This document shows, one piece after another, positions 9,042 through 16,584 of a DNA stretch of 21,034 nt (position 1 is its first letter; every line of letters begins with the position of its first letter). Location of the stretch: the NCBI GenBank assembly GCA_947449515.1, contig CANFSD010000011.1:1-21034 (forward strand). The letters run 5' to 3'. Under the pieces are notes generated by a model. That model was not told the DNA's origin. It searched no databases and worked only from the letters and a program-made list of their open reading frames with translations. Source of the DNA: Bacteroidota bacterium (GTDB lineage: Bacteria > Bacteroidota > Bacteroidia > UKL13-3). A program made the translations under genes and the position numbers.

Positions 9042-9620
9042 TTATTCCCAGTGCAAAGTTTCAATTAAATGCAGCATATCTGCCTTTAAGAATTTCAATA
9101 CAGGTGCTATAGAATCTTGGTTTGTTTTTACATCAAAATATAAGGAACCACGTAAAAAGTGTTCTGTACTATCTGTAACATAAAATTGCGCATTGGTAGC
9201 TGTACTACCATCTAATTCGTAAAAAATTCCATGAAACTTGTCGGTGGACACATAATTCTCAACAATTTGATCGGCGCGCATCACATGTTTGAAAACCATT
9301 TCACGCGAATCATTGAGGAGTTTAAACAAATCTTTTCTGTCACTAATAGAACGATAACTCAAGTGAAGCGTTGCGCCGAAAGGCTTATAATACACATTAT
9401 ACCAGCATTCTTCTGCACTTGGGTATGGATCAAGTTTTAGTTCTGCGTATGCTGGCATTTCAAAACTATAATGACAATTTTCTAAGGCCACACGCTTAAA
9501 ATCCTTTTCAGGAAAATTAATTCTTTCAAAACCACGAGGACGAGGAATTCCTGATTCATTGTTGCCACAAGAAAAAAGCAACAATAGAAAGAATGCTGTG
9601 AGGATTTTAATTTTCGGCAT
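9042..9620 (-). CDS. gldD: Gliding motility lipoprotein GldD
   Basis: With the ATG at 9620 the protein has 192 residues and begins with a lipoprotein signal peptide: charged MPKIK, a hydrophobic run, then a lipobox LFSC with the modified cysteine at position 18. A GTG 33 nt upstream would spoil this arrangement. Soon after the lipid anchor comes PRPRGFERINFPEKDFKR, the conserved GldD opening, followed by an FGATLHLSY segment. GldD is required for gliding in Flavobacterium johnsoniae, and its Bacteroidota homologues accompany the GldK-N/Spr type IX machinery; its exact step is not settled. The start codon lies inside the end of gldE (14-bp overlap), so translation is probably coupled. The 3' end is 1 nt from the convergent CHU_C protein gene with no terminator between. 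Confidence rests on motif plus synteny. Confidence 0.93.
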   Translation of the reverse strand: MPKIKILTAFFLLLLFSCGNNESGIPRPRGFERINFPEKDFKRVALENCHYSFEMPAYAELKLDPYPSAEECWYNVYYKPFGATLHLSYRSISDRKDLFKLLNDSREMVFKHVMRADQIVENYVSTDKFHGIFYELDGSTATNAQFYVTDSTEHFLRGSLYFDVKTNQDSIAPVLKFLKADMLHLIETLHWE

Positions 9621-10956
9621 AAGCAGAATTTGGCACAAAGGAAACTTTAACACGTTTTATACGGCGGGCATCTACCGATTCTATTTTGAAGGAATAATTC
9701 TTAAATTTAATTTCCTGCCCCATTTTAGGCAGGTGCGCGTTGATTTCAAGCAACATTCCACCAAGGGTTTCGGCATCATTCCTAACATCATCGAAATCCT
9801 CTACAGGGAGGTCCATGTATTTACACATGTCGTTGATGAGCATTTTTCCTTCAAACACAAAAGTATATTGATTTATTTTGGTGTATACATGCTCATCCTC
9901 ATCAAATTCGTCTTGAATTTCACCGAAAATTTCCTCCACAATATCCTCCATACTCACAATTCCGCTTGTTCCACCAAATTCATCAACTACAATGGCTAAG
10001 TGCATACGTTTGGTTTGAAATTCTTTTAATAAATCGTCTATTTTTTTGCTTTCAGGAATATAATAAGCCGGACGAATTAAACCTTGCCAATTGAAATCAG
10101 GAGCTTCATTTAAATGAGGCAATAAATCTTTTGTAAACAAGATACCTTTAATGGTATCAAGATTTACCTCATAAACAGGAACGCGACTGTACCCAGAATC
10201 AACAATTTGATGCATCAATTGTTGGAAAGGTGTGTTTAACTCAACACCAACAATATCGGGCCTCTGGCGCATAATTTGCTTTACGTTGGTATTGCCAAAA
10301 TTTACTACTCCTTTAAGAATATTCTTTTCTTGTTTGGGGGCATCTTTTTCTGAGGTAATTTCAATGGCATGCGTAAGTTCATCTACAGAAAGGATATGCC
10401 CTTTTTTGGTAATGCGTTTATCAATAATGCTGGTACTTTTTTCTAACACAAATACCAATGGTTGAAAAGTCTTGTAGGTATAATACAAAGGAACAGCAAG
10501 GATTCTAGAGATTTTAACATTGTTTTGAAAAGAATAAACTTTGGGAATTACCTCACCAAAAAGCACCAATAAAAAGGTTACAAAAACAACTTCAAATAAG
10601 AAACCAAACAAGGGGTAGACCTTAAAATTAAAGATAGTTTCAAACAAAAAGGTAGTAACAAGAACAACAGCTATATTAACAAAAGTGTTTGCAATTAAGA
10701 TGGTTGCCAATAACCTTTTTGGAAAGCGAAGCAAGAAATTGATTGCTTTAGCCCTAGCGCCAGGCTCCTCTACCAATTCCGCCAATTGAGTTTTACTCAG
10801 TGAAAACAAGGCATTTTCGGAACCAGAATAACAGGCAGAAAGGAAAACTAGGAATAAGATAAACAACAAACTAAGCGCTACACTTAGCGTTTCAGCAGAA
10901 CTGAATGCGGGATTAACTATTTGAAATATGATGCTACCGGGAGGAGGCTCGTCCAT
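9607..10956 (-). CDS. gldE: Gliding motility protein GldE, CNNM/CorC-type membrane protein
   Basis: The 449-residue protein (ATG at 10956; a TTG 48 nt upstream is less likely) is a DUF21/CNNM-CBS-CorC_HlyC protein. Hydrophobic segments lie at about 22-44, 82-104 and 113-137, the last running into the conserved GEVIPK motif (134-139). A pair of CBS domains follows (about 222-345), including RVPVYE and DEFGGTSGIVSMEDIVEEIFG, and a C-terminal CorC_HlyC domain covers about 355-440. Relatives are magnesium/cobalt efflux-related proteins; in Bacteroidota the copy beside gldD and ssb is named GldE and is linked to gliding, partly overlapping GldD function. It lies 84 nt downstream of ssb and overlaps gldD by 14 bp. 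The family is certain; the GldE name is supported by the order mutY-ssb-gldE-gldD. Confidence 0.94.
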   Translation of the reverse strand: MDEPPPGSIIFQIVNPAFSSAETLSVALSLLFILFLVFLSACYSGSENALFSLSKTQLAELVEEPGARAKAINFLLRFPKRLLATILIANTFVNIAVVLVTTFLFETIFNFKVYPLFGFLFEVVFVTFLLVLFGEVIPKVYSFQNNVKISRILAVPLYYTYKTFQPLVFVLEKSTSIIDKRITKKGHILSVDELTHAIEITSEKDAPKQEKNILKGVVNFGNTNVKQIMRQRPDIVGVELNTPFQQLMHQIVDSGYSRVPVYEVNLDTIKGILFTKDLLPHLNEAPDFNWQGLIRPAYYIPESKKIDDLLKEFQTKRMHLAIVVDEFGGTSGIVSMEDIVEEIFGEIQDEFDEDEHVYTKINQYTFVFEGKMLINDMCKYMDLPVEDFDDVRNDAETLGGMLLEINAHLPKMGQEIKFKNYSFKIESVDARRIKRVKVSFVPNSAYAEN

Positions 10957-11040
10957 AATTTTATTAAAAGGTGATAAGGCAAAAGTAAGGAAATTGGAGC
11001 ACAAAATAAAAGGCTCCTAAAAATGAGCGCTTTAAATAGC

Positions 11041-11418
11041 CTAAATTACCTCAGAAGGCTTATCTGTATTAGGTTTTGCCGAACCAAGCAATTGAATTTG
11101 GATTGCCTTTATTTTCTTTCTCATAGACTCTACCCCATTTTTGTCTTTATATAATTCACTTCTAATTTTTCCTTCAACGTATACTTGAGAACCTTTTTTA
11201 AGGTAACCTTTCATTTTAAGTTGATCAATATTTTTGGCCAATTGGTCCCAAGATTCAATGTTATGCCATTCTGTTTCAACTTTTCGTTCCCCATTTTTAT
11301 CCGTGTATTGCTCTTGGGTAGCCATTGAAAATTGGGCCACTACCCTATTGTTTTCTAGGTATTTCACCACAGGATCTTGACCAAGATGACCAATTAGCAT
11401 TACTTTATTTAGGCTCAT
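11041..11418 (-). CDS. ssb: Single-stranded DNA-binding protein (short form)
   Basis: The 125-residue protein has a complete OB fold of the bacterial SSB type: MSLNKVMLIGHLGQDP at the start, VVAQFSMATQEQY, the TEWHNIESW segment and GSQVYVEGKIRSELYKDKNG. It coats single-stranded DNA in replication and repair. The linker after the fold is very short, and the tail ends KPSEVI instead of the usual acidic DDIPF-like tip that recruits partner proteins. The start ATG is 4 nt after the mutY stop, so the two are co-transcribed, although a TAACTTTG box in the mutY end could also drive it. It is unclear whether this is the main replicative SSB or an accessory copy; the missing tip leans toward accessory. 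Confidence 0.95.
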   Translation of the reverse strand: MSLNKVMLIGHLGQDPVVKYLENNRVVAQFSMATQEQYTDKNGERKVETEWHNIESWDQLAKNIDQLKMKGYLKKGSQVYVEGKIRSELYKDKNGVESMRKKIKAIQIQLLGSAKPNTDKPSEVI

Positions 11419-11422
11419 TTTT

Positions 11423-12493
11423 TTATTTTTTCAAAGTTAAGTTTCCTAAGTCATTGCTTTTCCACCAATCCAAAAATTTATCAAAAAGTCGCGGAATTGC
11501 TTTCAATTTAATTTCGTTTGGTTCGATCCAATGCTCTTGTATATTTAATGCAGGTTTATTGTTGGTTCGAACCAAGAAAAACAATGCCTCTAAACGCTGG
11601 TGTGTAAGAATGTGACGGGTTTGAAACAAGAATTGCACTTCCTCATTTATTTGAAGCCAATTTTTTTCTAATAAGTTTTGCTTCAGTTCCGTTTCGGCCA
11701 GATGATTGCTTGCTTCTAGCAAGGGCAGGTCAAATAAGTTTTGCCAAATATCGCCCTCAGGCCTCTGGAAAATGGCTATTTTTCCTTTGAATTCAAAAAT
11801 AAAATAATGCAAATAGCGCGTTTTAACCTTCAGTTTTTTAAGCTTTACTGGTAAGGTTCGAACCAAGCCTAAATCCAATGCCTTACAAGATTTTTGCAGC
11901 GGACATTCTGAACATTTTGGATTTTGAGGTGTGCATACCAATGCTCCCAATTCCATGATAGCTTGGTTATGGGTGGCAGGATCTTTCTTATTAAGAAACT
12001 GCAGCGCCAATTCTTCAAAAAGTTTTTTACCTGCACTACCATTAATGGGTTCATCTTTGGCAAACAAGCGAGAAATGACTCTGTAAACATTTCCATCCAA
12101 GACAGCAACAGACTCATTATAGGCAAAACTGGCAATAGCTGCGGCTGTATATGGGCCTATTCCCTTTAATTTTAGCAAGCCTTCGTAATTATTGGGGAAA
12201 ATACCCTGGTAGTTATTAGCAATTAATTGAGCAGTTTTTAGCATATTTCTGGCCCGACTGTAATAACCTAAACCTTGCCAAAGTTTAAGAATTTCGTCTT
12301 CGTTTGCCTCCGACATGGAAATTACGTTCGGATATTTTTCAAGAAAATTATTGAAATAAGGCAAGCCTTGTTGCACACGCGTTTGCTGTAAAATAACCTC
12401 CGACAACCATATTATATAGGGGTTACGCGTATTTCGCCATGGGAGTTCACGTTGGTTCGAAGCGTACCATTTAAGAAGTTCTTTTTGTAGCAT
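11423..12493 (-). CDS. mutY: A/G-specific adenine DNA glycosylase MutY
   Basis: The 356-residue enzyme removes adenine mispaired with 8-oxoguanine in base excision repair. The N-terminal HhH-GPD domain carries the catalytic glutamate E32 in WLSEVILQQTRV, the helix-hairpin-helix LLKLKGIGPYTAAAI (106-120) and the catalytic aspartate D133 in VLDGNVYRV. A complete [4Fe-4S] loop has C187, C194, C197 and C203 in Cx6Cx2Cx5C spacing. A C-terminal Nudix-like domain (about 220-345) that reads 8-oxoG is present but, as usual, poorly conserved. Length is typical. It heads the minus-strand block mutY-ssb-gldE-gldD and is divergent from hup. Its coding region holds several copies of the palindrome TTGGTTCGANCCAA, described separately. 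Confidence 0.96.
   Translation of the reverse strand: MLQKELLKWYASNQRELPWRNTRNPYIIWLSEVILQQTRVQQGLPYFNNFLEKYPNVISMSEANEDEILKLWQGLGYYSRARNMLKTAQLIANNYQGIFPNNYEGLLKLKGIGPYTAAAIASFAYNESVAVLDGNVYRVISRLFAKDEPINGSAGKKLFEELALQFLNKKDPATHNQAIMELGALVCTPQNPKCSECPLQKSCKALDLGLVRTLPVKLKKLKVKTRYLHYFIFEFKGKIAIFQRPEGDIWQNLFDLPLLEASNHLAETELKQNLLEKNWLQINEEVQFLFQTRHILTHQRLEALFFLVRTNNKPALNIQEHWIEPNEIKLKAIPRLFDKFLDWWKSNDLGNLTLKK
11432..11439 (-). promoter_or_regulatory. Possible internal -7 box for ssb
   Basis: Read on the minus strand this is TAACTTTG, an exact match to the Bacteroidota -7 consensus TAnnTTTG, 13 nt before the ssb ATG and inside the last codons of mutY. No well-spaced -33 TTG was found, so it may be chance in AT-rich coding sequence. 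Confidence 0.3.
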
Positions 12494-12559
12494 AATTAAG
12501 GACTGGCAAGAAAAATGAATTATTTTATAAAAAAAACATCATTTTTCAGTACTAATACA

Positions 12560-12567
12560 TACATTTG
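12560..12567 (+). promoter_or_regulatory. Probable hup promoter, -7 box
   Basis: TACATTTG matches the Bacteroidota -7 consensus TAnnTTTG exactly and lies in the divergent mutY-hup gap, about 68 nt before the hup ATG. The region where a -33 TTG would fall is A-rich without a clear match. A start of transcription near 12573 would give a leader of about 60 nt, which contains the small dyad TTACG-AATA-CGTAA and no Shine-Dalgarno sequence. Confidence 0.55.
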
Positions 12568-12635
12568 CAACCCCTTACGAATACGTAAAAGACGAAAAAT
12601 TAAGAAAAAATCAAATCATATAATACAGATTAACA

Positions 12636-12977
12636 ATGACTAAAGCAGAAATTATCCAAGAGATTTCACTTAAAACAGGTGTAGAGAAAAACCAAGTGCA
12701 GGAAGTAGTAGAGTCTTTCTTTAAAGTGGTTCGCAACAACATGACCGAAGGAAAAAACGTTTATTTCCGTGGTTTTGGTTCATTCATTATTAAAAGACGT
12801 GCTAAGAAAATTGCGCGTAATATCTCAAAAAATACTGCAATGGTTATTGATGAGCATTATATTCCTTCCTTTAAACCAGCAAAAACTTTTGTTGAGAAAA
12901 TCAAAAAGAGTGAAGTTGTAAAAACCACAGCTGCTAAAAGAGAAGCTGAAGCTAAACAAGCCTTAAGAGAAGCTTAA
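12636..12977 (+). CDS. hup: HU/IHF-family DNA-binding protein
   Basis: The 113-residue protein matches the HU fold from its start, MTKAEIIQEISLKTGVEKNQ, through the signature GFGSFIIKRRAKKIARN (46-62), where the DNA-binding beta arms begin, to the PSFKPAKTFVEKI ending helix. These dimeric nucleoid proteins bend and compact DNA. After the normal domain end at about residue 92 comes an Ala/Lys/Glu-rich tail of some 20 residues (KTTAAKREAEAKQALREA), predicted helical. It is the first gene of a tight plus-strand group: its TAA shares one base with the ATG of the TPR gene. A consensus-like promoter box lies upstream. HU is firm; a subunit-specific IHF name would not be justified. Confidence 0.94.
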   Translation: MTKAEIIQEISLKTGVEKNQVQEVVESFFKVVRNNMTEGKNVYFRGFGSFIIKRRAKKIARNISKNTAMVIDEHYIPSFKPAKTFVEKIKKSEVVKTTAAKREAEAKQALREA

Positions 12978-13819
12978 TGCAATTCAATAAAGCTCAAATA
13001 TTAATTTTAGCCATACTTTTGGGGTTAGTAGGTATTTTAGTTTATCTAAATTACAAATCTGCCACGCCTGAAGTAACTGCAACTGTAGGGGAAACACCAG
13101 TTTCTATGCAGAAGCATTTCGACTTTAATGACTATTTGAGCAATTTGAAAGATTCGATAAGTCCAGCTGCCTTTGAGTTGGTATCTAAACAAACTGAAGC
13201 CGCTACCAAACCTGATGCGAGAACCTTTGAAATTGCCGGTATTTCAAATACTTGGGATTCTTTGGGATACAAATTAGTTGGTGCGCATTATTTTGCTTTA
13301 TTTGCAGCCCGACTAAACGACGAAAATTCTTGGTTGAATGCAGGAATGAGATTTTATGAATTTGCTGGAACTTGTAGCGATACTGCCATGCAAATTTATG
13401 CTTCGAAAGAGGCTATCAATGCATTTGAAAAAGTTGTTTCCTTGAACGAAAACAATTTGGAAGCCAAAAATGCTTTAGCCATTTGTTATATTCAAAATGA
13501 TTTGGACATTATGAAAGGTGTTCAATTATTAAAGGATGTAACCCGCAGGGATTCTAATAATATAGATGCCAATTATACCTTAGGCATTCAATCTATGAGA
13601 AGTGGGCAAATGGACAAGGCAGCAGCTAGGTTTACGACACTTGTTAGGATTCAGCCTTTGAATCCAGAGTTTCATTATTACCTAGGTGAAGTTTATAGTC
13701 AAATGGGCAAAAAGAACGAAGCAATAAAATCATTTGAAACCTTTAAGAGCCTTGTGCCCGATGAGGAAGCGAAGAAAAATATAGAAATCACGATTAATAA
13801 CCTTAAAAATTCTAATTAA
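12977..13819 (+). CDS. Membrane-anchored tetratricopeptide-repeat protein
   Basis: The 280-residue protein has one N-terminal transmembrane helix (about 7-24, after MQFNKA) and is otherwise predicted outside the membrane, probably in the periplasm. Residues about 143-275 form TPR-like helix pairs, including EAINAFEKVVSLNENNLEAK, ANYTLGIQSMRSGQMDKAAA and FHYYLGEVYSQMGKKNEAI; the part between anchor and repeats (about 45-140) is less clear. TPRs are protein-interaction scaffolds, so no enzymatic role is expected. The ATG overlaps the hup stop (TAATG), implying coupled translation, and only 1 nt separates its own stop from the next small gene. TPR genes behind hup are, as I recall, a common arrangement in Bacteroidota. 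The partner is unknown. Confidence 0.88.
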   Translation: MQFNKAQILILAILLGLVGILVYLNYKSATPEVTATVGETPVSMQKHFDFNDYLSNLKDSISPAAFELVSKQTEAATKPDARTFEIAGISNTWDSLGYKLVGAHYFALFAARLNDENSWLNAGMRFYEFAGTCSDTAMQIYASKEAINAFEKVVSLNENNLEAKNALAICYIQNDLDIMKGVQLLKDVTRRDSNNIDANYTLGIQSMRSGQMDKAAARFTTLVRIQPLNPEFHYYLGEVYSQMGKKNEAIKSFETFKSLVPDEEAKKNIEITINNLKNSN

Positions 13820-13820
13820 C

Positions 13821-13910
13821 ATGCCAAGCGGTAAAAAAAGAAAGCGTCATAAAATCGCAACCCACAAACGCAAAAAACGTCTACGTAAAAATAGACACAA
13901 AAAGAAGTAA
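13821..13910 (+). CDS. 29-residue highly basic protein, candidate small ribosomal protein
   Basis: This frame, below usual length cut-offs, begins ATG 1 nt after the TPR stop and ends TAA at 13908-13910. It encodes MPSGKKRKRHKIATHKRKK followed by RLRKNRHKKK; more than half the residues are Lys, Arg or His and none is acidic. The pattern of basic runs separated by single small residues resembles bacterial AURKAIP1/COX24-type peptides (bS22 of mycobacteria, mS38 of mitochondria), which sit on 16S rRNA. From memory, nearly identical peptides occur widely in Bacteroidota, though I cannot verify this here. The tight position in the hup operon and the strong terminator 9 nt downstream favour a real gene. 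Ribosomal function is inference. Confidence 0.8.
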   Translation: MPSGKKRKRHKIATHKRKKRLRKNRHKKK

Positions 13911-13918
13911 TCTGAATT

Positions 13919-13955
13919 GAAAAAGAAGTAAGCCTTAAGTACTTACTTCTTTTTC
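13919..13955 (+). terminator. Intrinsic terminator of the hup operon
   Basis: A perfect 14-bp inverted repeat, GAAAAAGAAGTAAG and CTTACTTCTTTTTC, encloses a 9-nt loop CCTTAAGTA. The descending arm ends in a T5 run. It starts 9 nt after the stop of the small basic gene. The stem is AU-rich, so termination may be partial. The left arm repeats the last 12 nt of the gene. Confidence 0.72.
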
Positions 13956-14001
13956 TGTTCTTGCTCCTCTTAAGTTATTTTATTATACCCTCCCTCACAT
14001 T

Positions 14002-14025
14002 GCAACAACCACAAAGGTTGATTGC
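14002..14025 (+). promoter_or_regulatory. Hairpin in the rng 5' leader
   Basis: GCAACAACC and GGTTGATTGC pair with a single bulged A around the loop ACAAA, ending 16 nt before the rng GTG. It has no T-run, so it is not a terminator. RNase E/G family genes are known to be autoregulated through leader hairpins in enterobacteria; a similar role here is inference only. Confidence 0.4.
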
Positions 14026-14041
14026 CTAATATATTATTGTA

Positions 14042-15598
14042 GTGAATTACGAATTAATTATCAATTCAAACCCTTCGGGAGGGGTCGACATTGCTATACT
14101 CAAAGACCGCAAACTAATAGAATTGCACCATGAAAAAGTTGACAACAACTTTCAGGTTGGTGATGTCTATTTAGGAAATGTTGGAAAAATTATGCCAGGC
14201 TTAAATGCCGGCTTTGTTGATGTTGGCCACGAAAAAGATGCTTTCCTCCATTATTTAGACCTTGGTCCGCAATACCAATCTACGCAAAAATTTACGCGTA
14301 TGTTGCGCAGCAGCCGACCAAAAGAAAACAATATTCTCAAGGAACACCTTGAATCGGATATTGTTAAAGGTGGAAAGATTACCGATATTTTAAAAAGGAA
14401 CCAACAAATCTTGGTTCAAGTTACCAAAGAACCAATTTCGAACAAAGGTCCACGCTTAACATGCGAGCTATCTTTAGCCGGAAGGTTTTTGGTGATGATG
14501 CCTTTTGACCATTCAATAAGTATCTCTAAAAAGATCGTAAAACAAGAAGAACGCAGAAGACTCAAAGAAGCTGTTGCGGCTATTAAACCTGAGCATTTTG
14601 GTGTAATTATTCGCACCAATGCTGAAGGAGAAAGTAGTGAAGATCTTCAAAACGATCTCAAAGATTTAATGGGTAAATGGGACGAATTGTGCAAGCAATT
14701 AAAGGAAGCCAATGCCCCACAAAAAGTATTGGGAGAAAACGATAGAACCCTTACCATGGTTAGAGATTTGGTAAATGAATCGTATACCAATATTCAAATA
14801 AACGACAATTTCCTATACAATAAGATTAAGGCGTATCTCAAAAACAAATCTCCAGAGTTAGAAAATATTGTAAAGTTTTATAATGGAAAACTACCCATTT
14901 TTGAAAATTTTGGTGTAGAAAAACAAATTAAAACCAGCTTTGGAAAGGAAGTTAATTTCAGTGGTGGCTCGTATTTAATTATTGAGCATACAGAAGCATT
15001 GCACGTTGTGGATGTTAACAGTGGAAACACTTCGGGCAAAGGCGAAAACCAAGAAGAAAATGCCTTAAAAGTTAATATGGACGCGGTAGACGAAATTGCG
15101 CGTCAGTTACGTTTAAGAGATTTAGGCGGCATCATTGTAATAGATTTAATAGATCTTAAAACAGCTGGCAATCGCAAGTTGGTTTACGAGAAATTAAAGG
15201 AAGTGATGAAATCGGATCGTGCCAAGCACAAGATTTTACCGATGAGTCCATTTGGTTTGATCCAAATTACGAGACAACGTGTTCGTCCTGAAATGGCCGT
15301 AGTTACCAATGAAAAATGTCCTTCTTGCATGGGTAGTGGTGAAATACAATCAAGCGTTAGCATTGTTGATGATATTGAAAGCCATATTAAATACCTCATT
15401 GAAAACTTGCATTTAAAAGGATTTAGCATTGAAGTTCATCCTTTTCTTGCAGCATTTTTGAAAAATGGTTGGTTTAGTTCGCCAAGGTTTAATTGGTTTA
15501 AAACCTATAAACAATGGATTAAAGTAAGCCCTAACCAAAGCATACACTTGGTAGATTACAAGTTTATTGATGCCAAAGGAGAAGAAGTAATTCTTTAA
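14042..15598 (+). CDS. rng: Ribonuclease G (RNase E/G family)
   Basis: The 518-residue endoribonuclease cuts single-stranded AU-rich RNA in rRNA maturation and mRNA decay. The GTG at 14042 gives [20 protein letters not shown], the standard start of the family; no ATG fits better. An S1 domain spans about 36-130, with [20 protein letters not shown]. The DNase I-like catalytic site has D324 in HVVDVNSGN and D368 in IIVIDLIDL, and the zinc-link CPSC (C426, C429) needed for dimerisation is intact. Length fits RNase G; the long C-terminal scaffold of RNase E is absent. It follows the hup-operon terminator by 86 nt and precedes queG by 55 nt with no terminator between. No clear promoter box was found in the short leader. 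Confidence 0.95.
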   Translation: MNYELIINSNPSGGVDIAILKDRKLIELHHEKVDNNFQVGDVYLGNVGKIMPGLNAGFVDVGHEKDAFLHYLDLGPQYQSTQKFTRMLRSSRPKENNILKEHLESDIVKGGKITDILKRNQQILVQVTKEPISNKGPRLTCELSLAGRFLVMMPFDHSISISKKIVKQEERRRLKEAVAAIKPEHFGVIIRTNAEGESSEDLQNDLKDLMGKWDELCKQLKEANAPQKVLGENDRTLTMVRDLVNESYTNIQINDNFLYNKIKAYLKNKSPELENIVKFYNGKLPIFENFGVEKQIKTSFGKEVNFSGGSYLIIEHTEALHVVDVNSGNTSGKGENQEENALKVNMDAVDEIARQLRLRDLGGIIVIDLIDLKTAGNRKLVYEKLKEVMKSDRAKHKILPMSPFGLIQITRQRVRPEMAVVTNEKCPSCMGSGEIQSSVSIVDDIESHIKYLIENLHLKGFSIEVHPFLAAFLKNGWFSSPRFNWFKTYKQWIKVSPNQSIHLVDYKFIDAKGEEVIL

Positions 15599-15653
15599 CT
15601 GGTTCAATAAGCAGCACTTAATAGCAGTTCAATTTTTCTATCTTGCACTTACA

Positions 15654-16580
15654 TTGAATGCATCAGAAAAATATTCCCAATTGATAAAAGCTGAGGCCTA
15701 TCGCCTCGGCTTTTCTTTTTGTGGGATTGCAAAGGCAGGTTTTTTGGAAGAGGAAGCACCTCGCTTGGCACAATGGTTGAAAGAATCACGAAATGGCAAA
15801 ATGGCCTATATGGAAAACCATTTCGACAAACGACTTGATCCTACGCTATTAGTGGATGGCGCAAAATCTGTGGTGAGTCTGATGTATAATTACCACAATC
15901 CTAATGAGGTGAAAATTGCCGAAAATTTAAAACTATCGCAATATGCTTTTGGAGAGGATTACCATGTTGTTGTTAAAGACAAATTGCAATTGCTAATGCA
16001 ATTTATTAACGAAGAAATTGGTGAAGTAAATGGCCGCGCTTTTGTTGATTCGGCTCCTGTTTTAGAAAAAGCTTGGGCGCAAAAAAGTGGCTTAGGTTGG
16101 ATCGGCAAAAATGGAAACATAATCCATAAAAAAGCAGGCTCCTATTTCTTCCTAAGCGAATTAATTATAGACCTCCCCTTAGCGCCTGATGGTCCTGTTA
16201 CCGACCATTGCGGCTCTTGCACTGCTTGTATGGATGCTTGTCCTACAGGGGCAATTTATGAAGCAAAAAAAGTGGACGGAAGTAAATGTATCAGTTATTT
16301 CACCATTGAATTAAAAGAGGCCATTCCTGAAGAAATGAAAGGAAAACTCGATGACTGGGTCTTTGGTTGTGATATTTGTATGAATGTTTGCCCGTGGAAT
16401 AGGTTTGCTTTAAAGCATCAGGAGCCTCGGTTCGAACCGAATGATTTTTTACAAAACATGAAGGCTAATGATTGGTTAGAATTAACAGAAGATGTATTTA
16501 AAAAAGTGTTTAATAAATCTGCTGTGATGCGAACCAAATACAACGGATTGAAAAGAAATATTGACTTTATTGTAAATTGA
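15654..16580 (+). CDS. queG: Epoxyqueuosine reductase QueG
   Basis: The 308-residue enzyme carries out the last step of tRNA queuosine synthesis, reducing epoxyqueuosine with cobalamin and two [4Fe-4S] clusters. Ferredoxin-type motifs are C186GSC189TAC192MDAC196P and C239DIC242MNVC246PW, with the eighth ligand C212 in KCISYFTIE. The presumed catalytic acid is D132 in [13 protein letters not shown], and [11 protein letters not shown] (146-156) is typical. Only a TTG at 15654 gives a normal N-terminus; the ATG 4 nt later is out of frame, the next in-frame Met is residue 50, and no ATG or GTG exists between here and the upstream stop. It follows rng by 55 nt, and the next gene starts 4 nt after its stop, suggesting co-transcription. 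The start codon is the only uncertain point. Confidence 0.95.
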   Translation: MNASEKYSQLIKAEAYRLGFSFCGIAKAGFLEEEAPRLAQWLKESRNGKMAYMENHFDKRLDPTLLVDGAKSVVSLMYNYHNPNEVKIAENLKLSQYAFGEDYHVVVKDKLQLLMQFINEEIGEVNGRAFVDSAPVLEKAWAQKSGLGWIGKNGNIIHKKAGSYFFLSELIIDLPLAPDGPVTDHCGSCTACMDACPTGAIYEAKKVDGSKCISYFTIELKEAIPEEMKGKLDDWVFGCDICMNVCPWNRFALKHQEPRFEPNDFLQNMKANDWLELTEDVFKKVFNKSAVMRTKYNGLKRNIDFIVN

Positions 16581-16584
16581 GCCC

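Noticed and set aside
9559..9999. 146-residue plus-strand frame
   Set aside because: It lies entirely opposite gldD and gldE, both well supported by motifs, and has no recognisable domain or promoter.
10957..11040. Hairpin GGAGC-N12-GCTCC between ssb and gldE
   Set aside because: Only a 5-bp stem with a 12-nt loop; too weak to call a terminator or regulator.
11562..11575. GGTTCGAACC as a tRNA T-arm
   Set aside because: It resembles the tRNA T-loop sequence, but no acceptor, D or anticodon stems surround it, and it lies inside intact mutY codons.
14026..14041. Promoter immediately before rng
   Set aside because: The sequence TAATATATTATTG is AT-rich but does not match TAnnTTTG with a correctly spaced -33 element.
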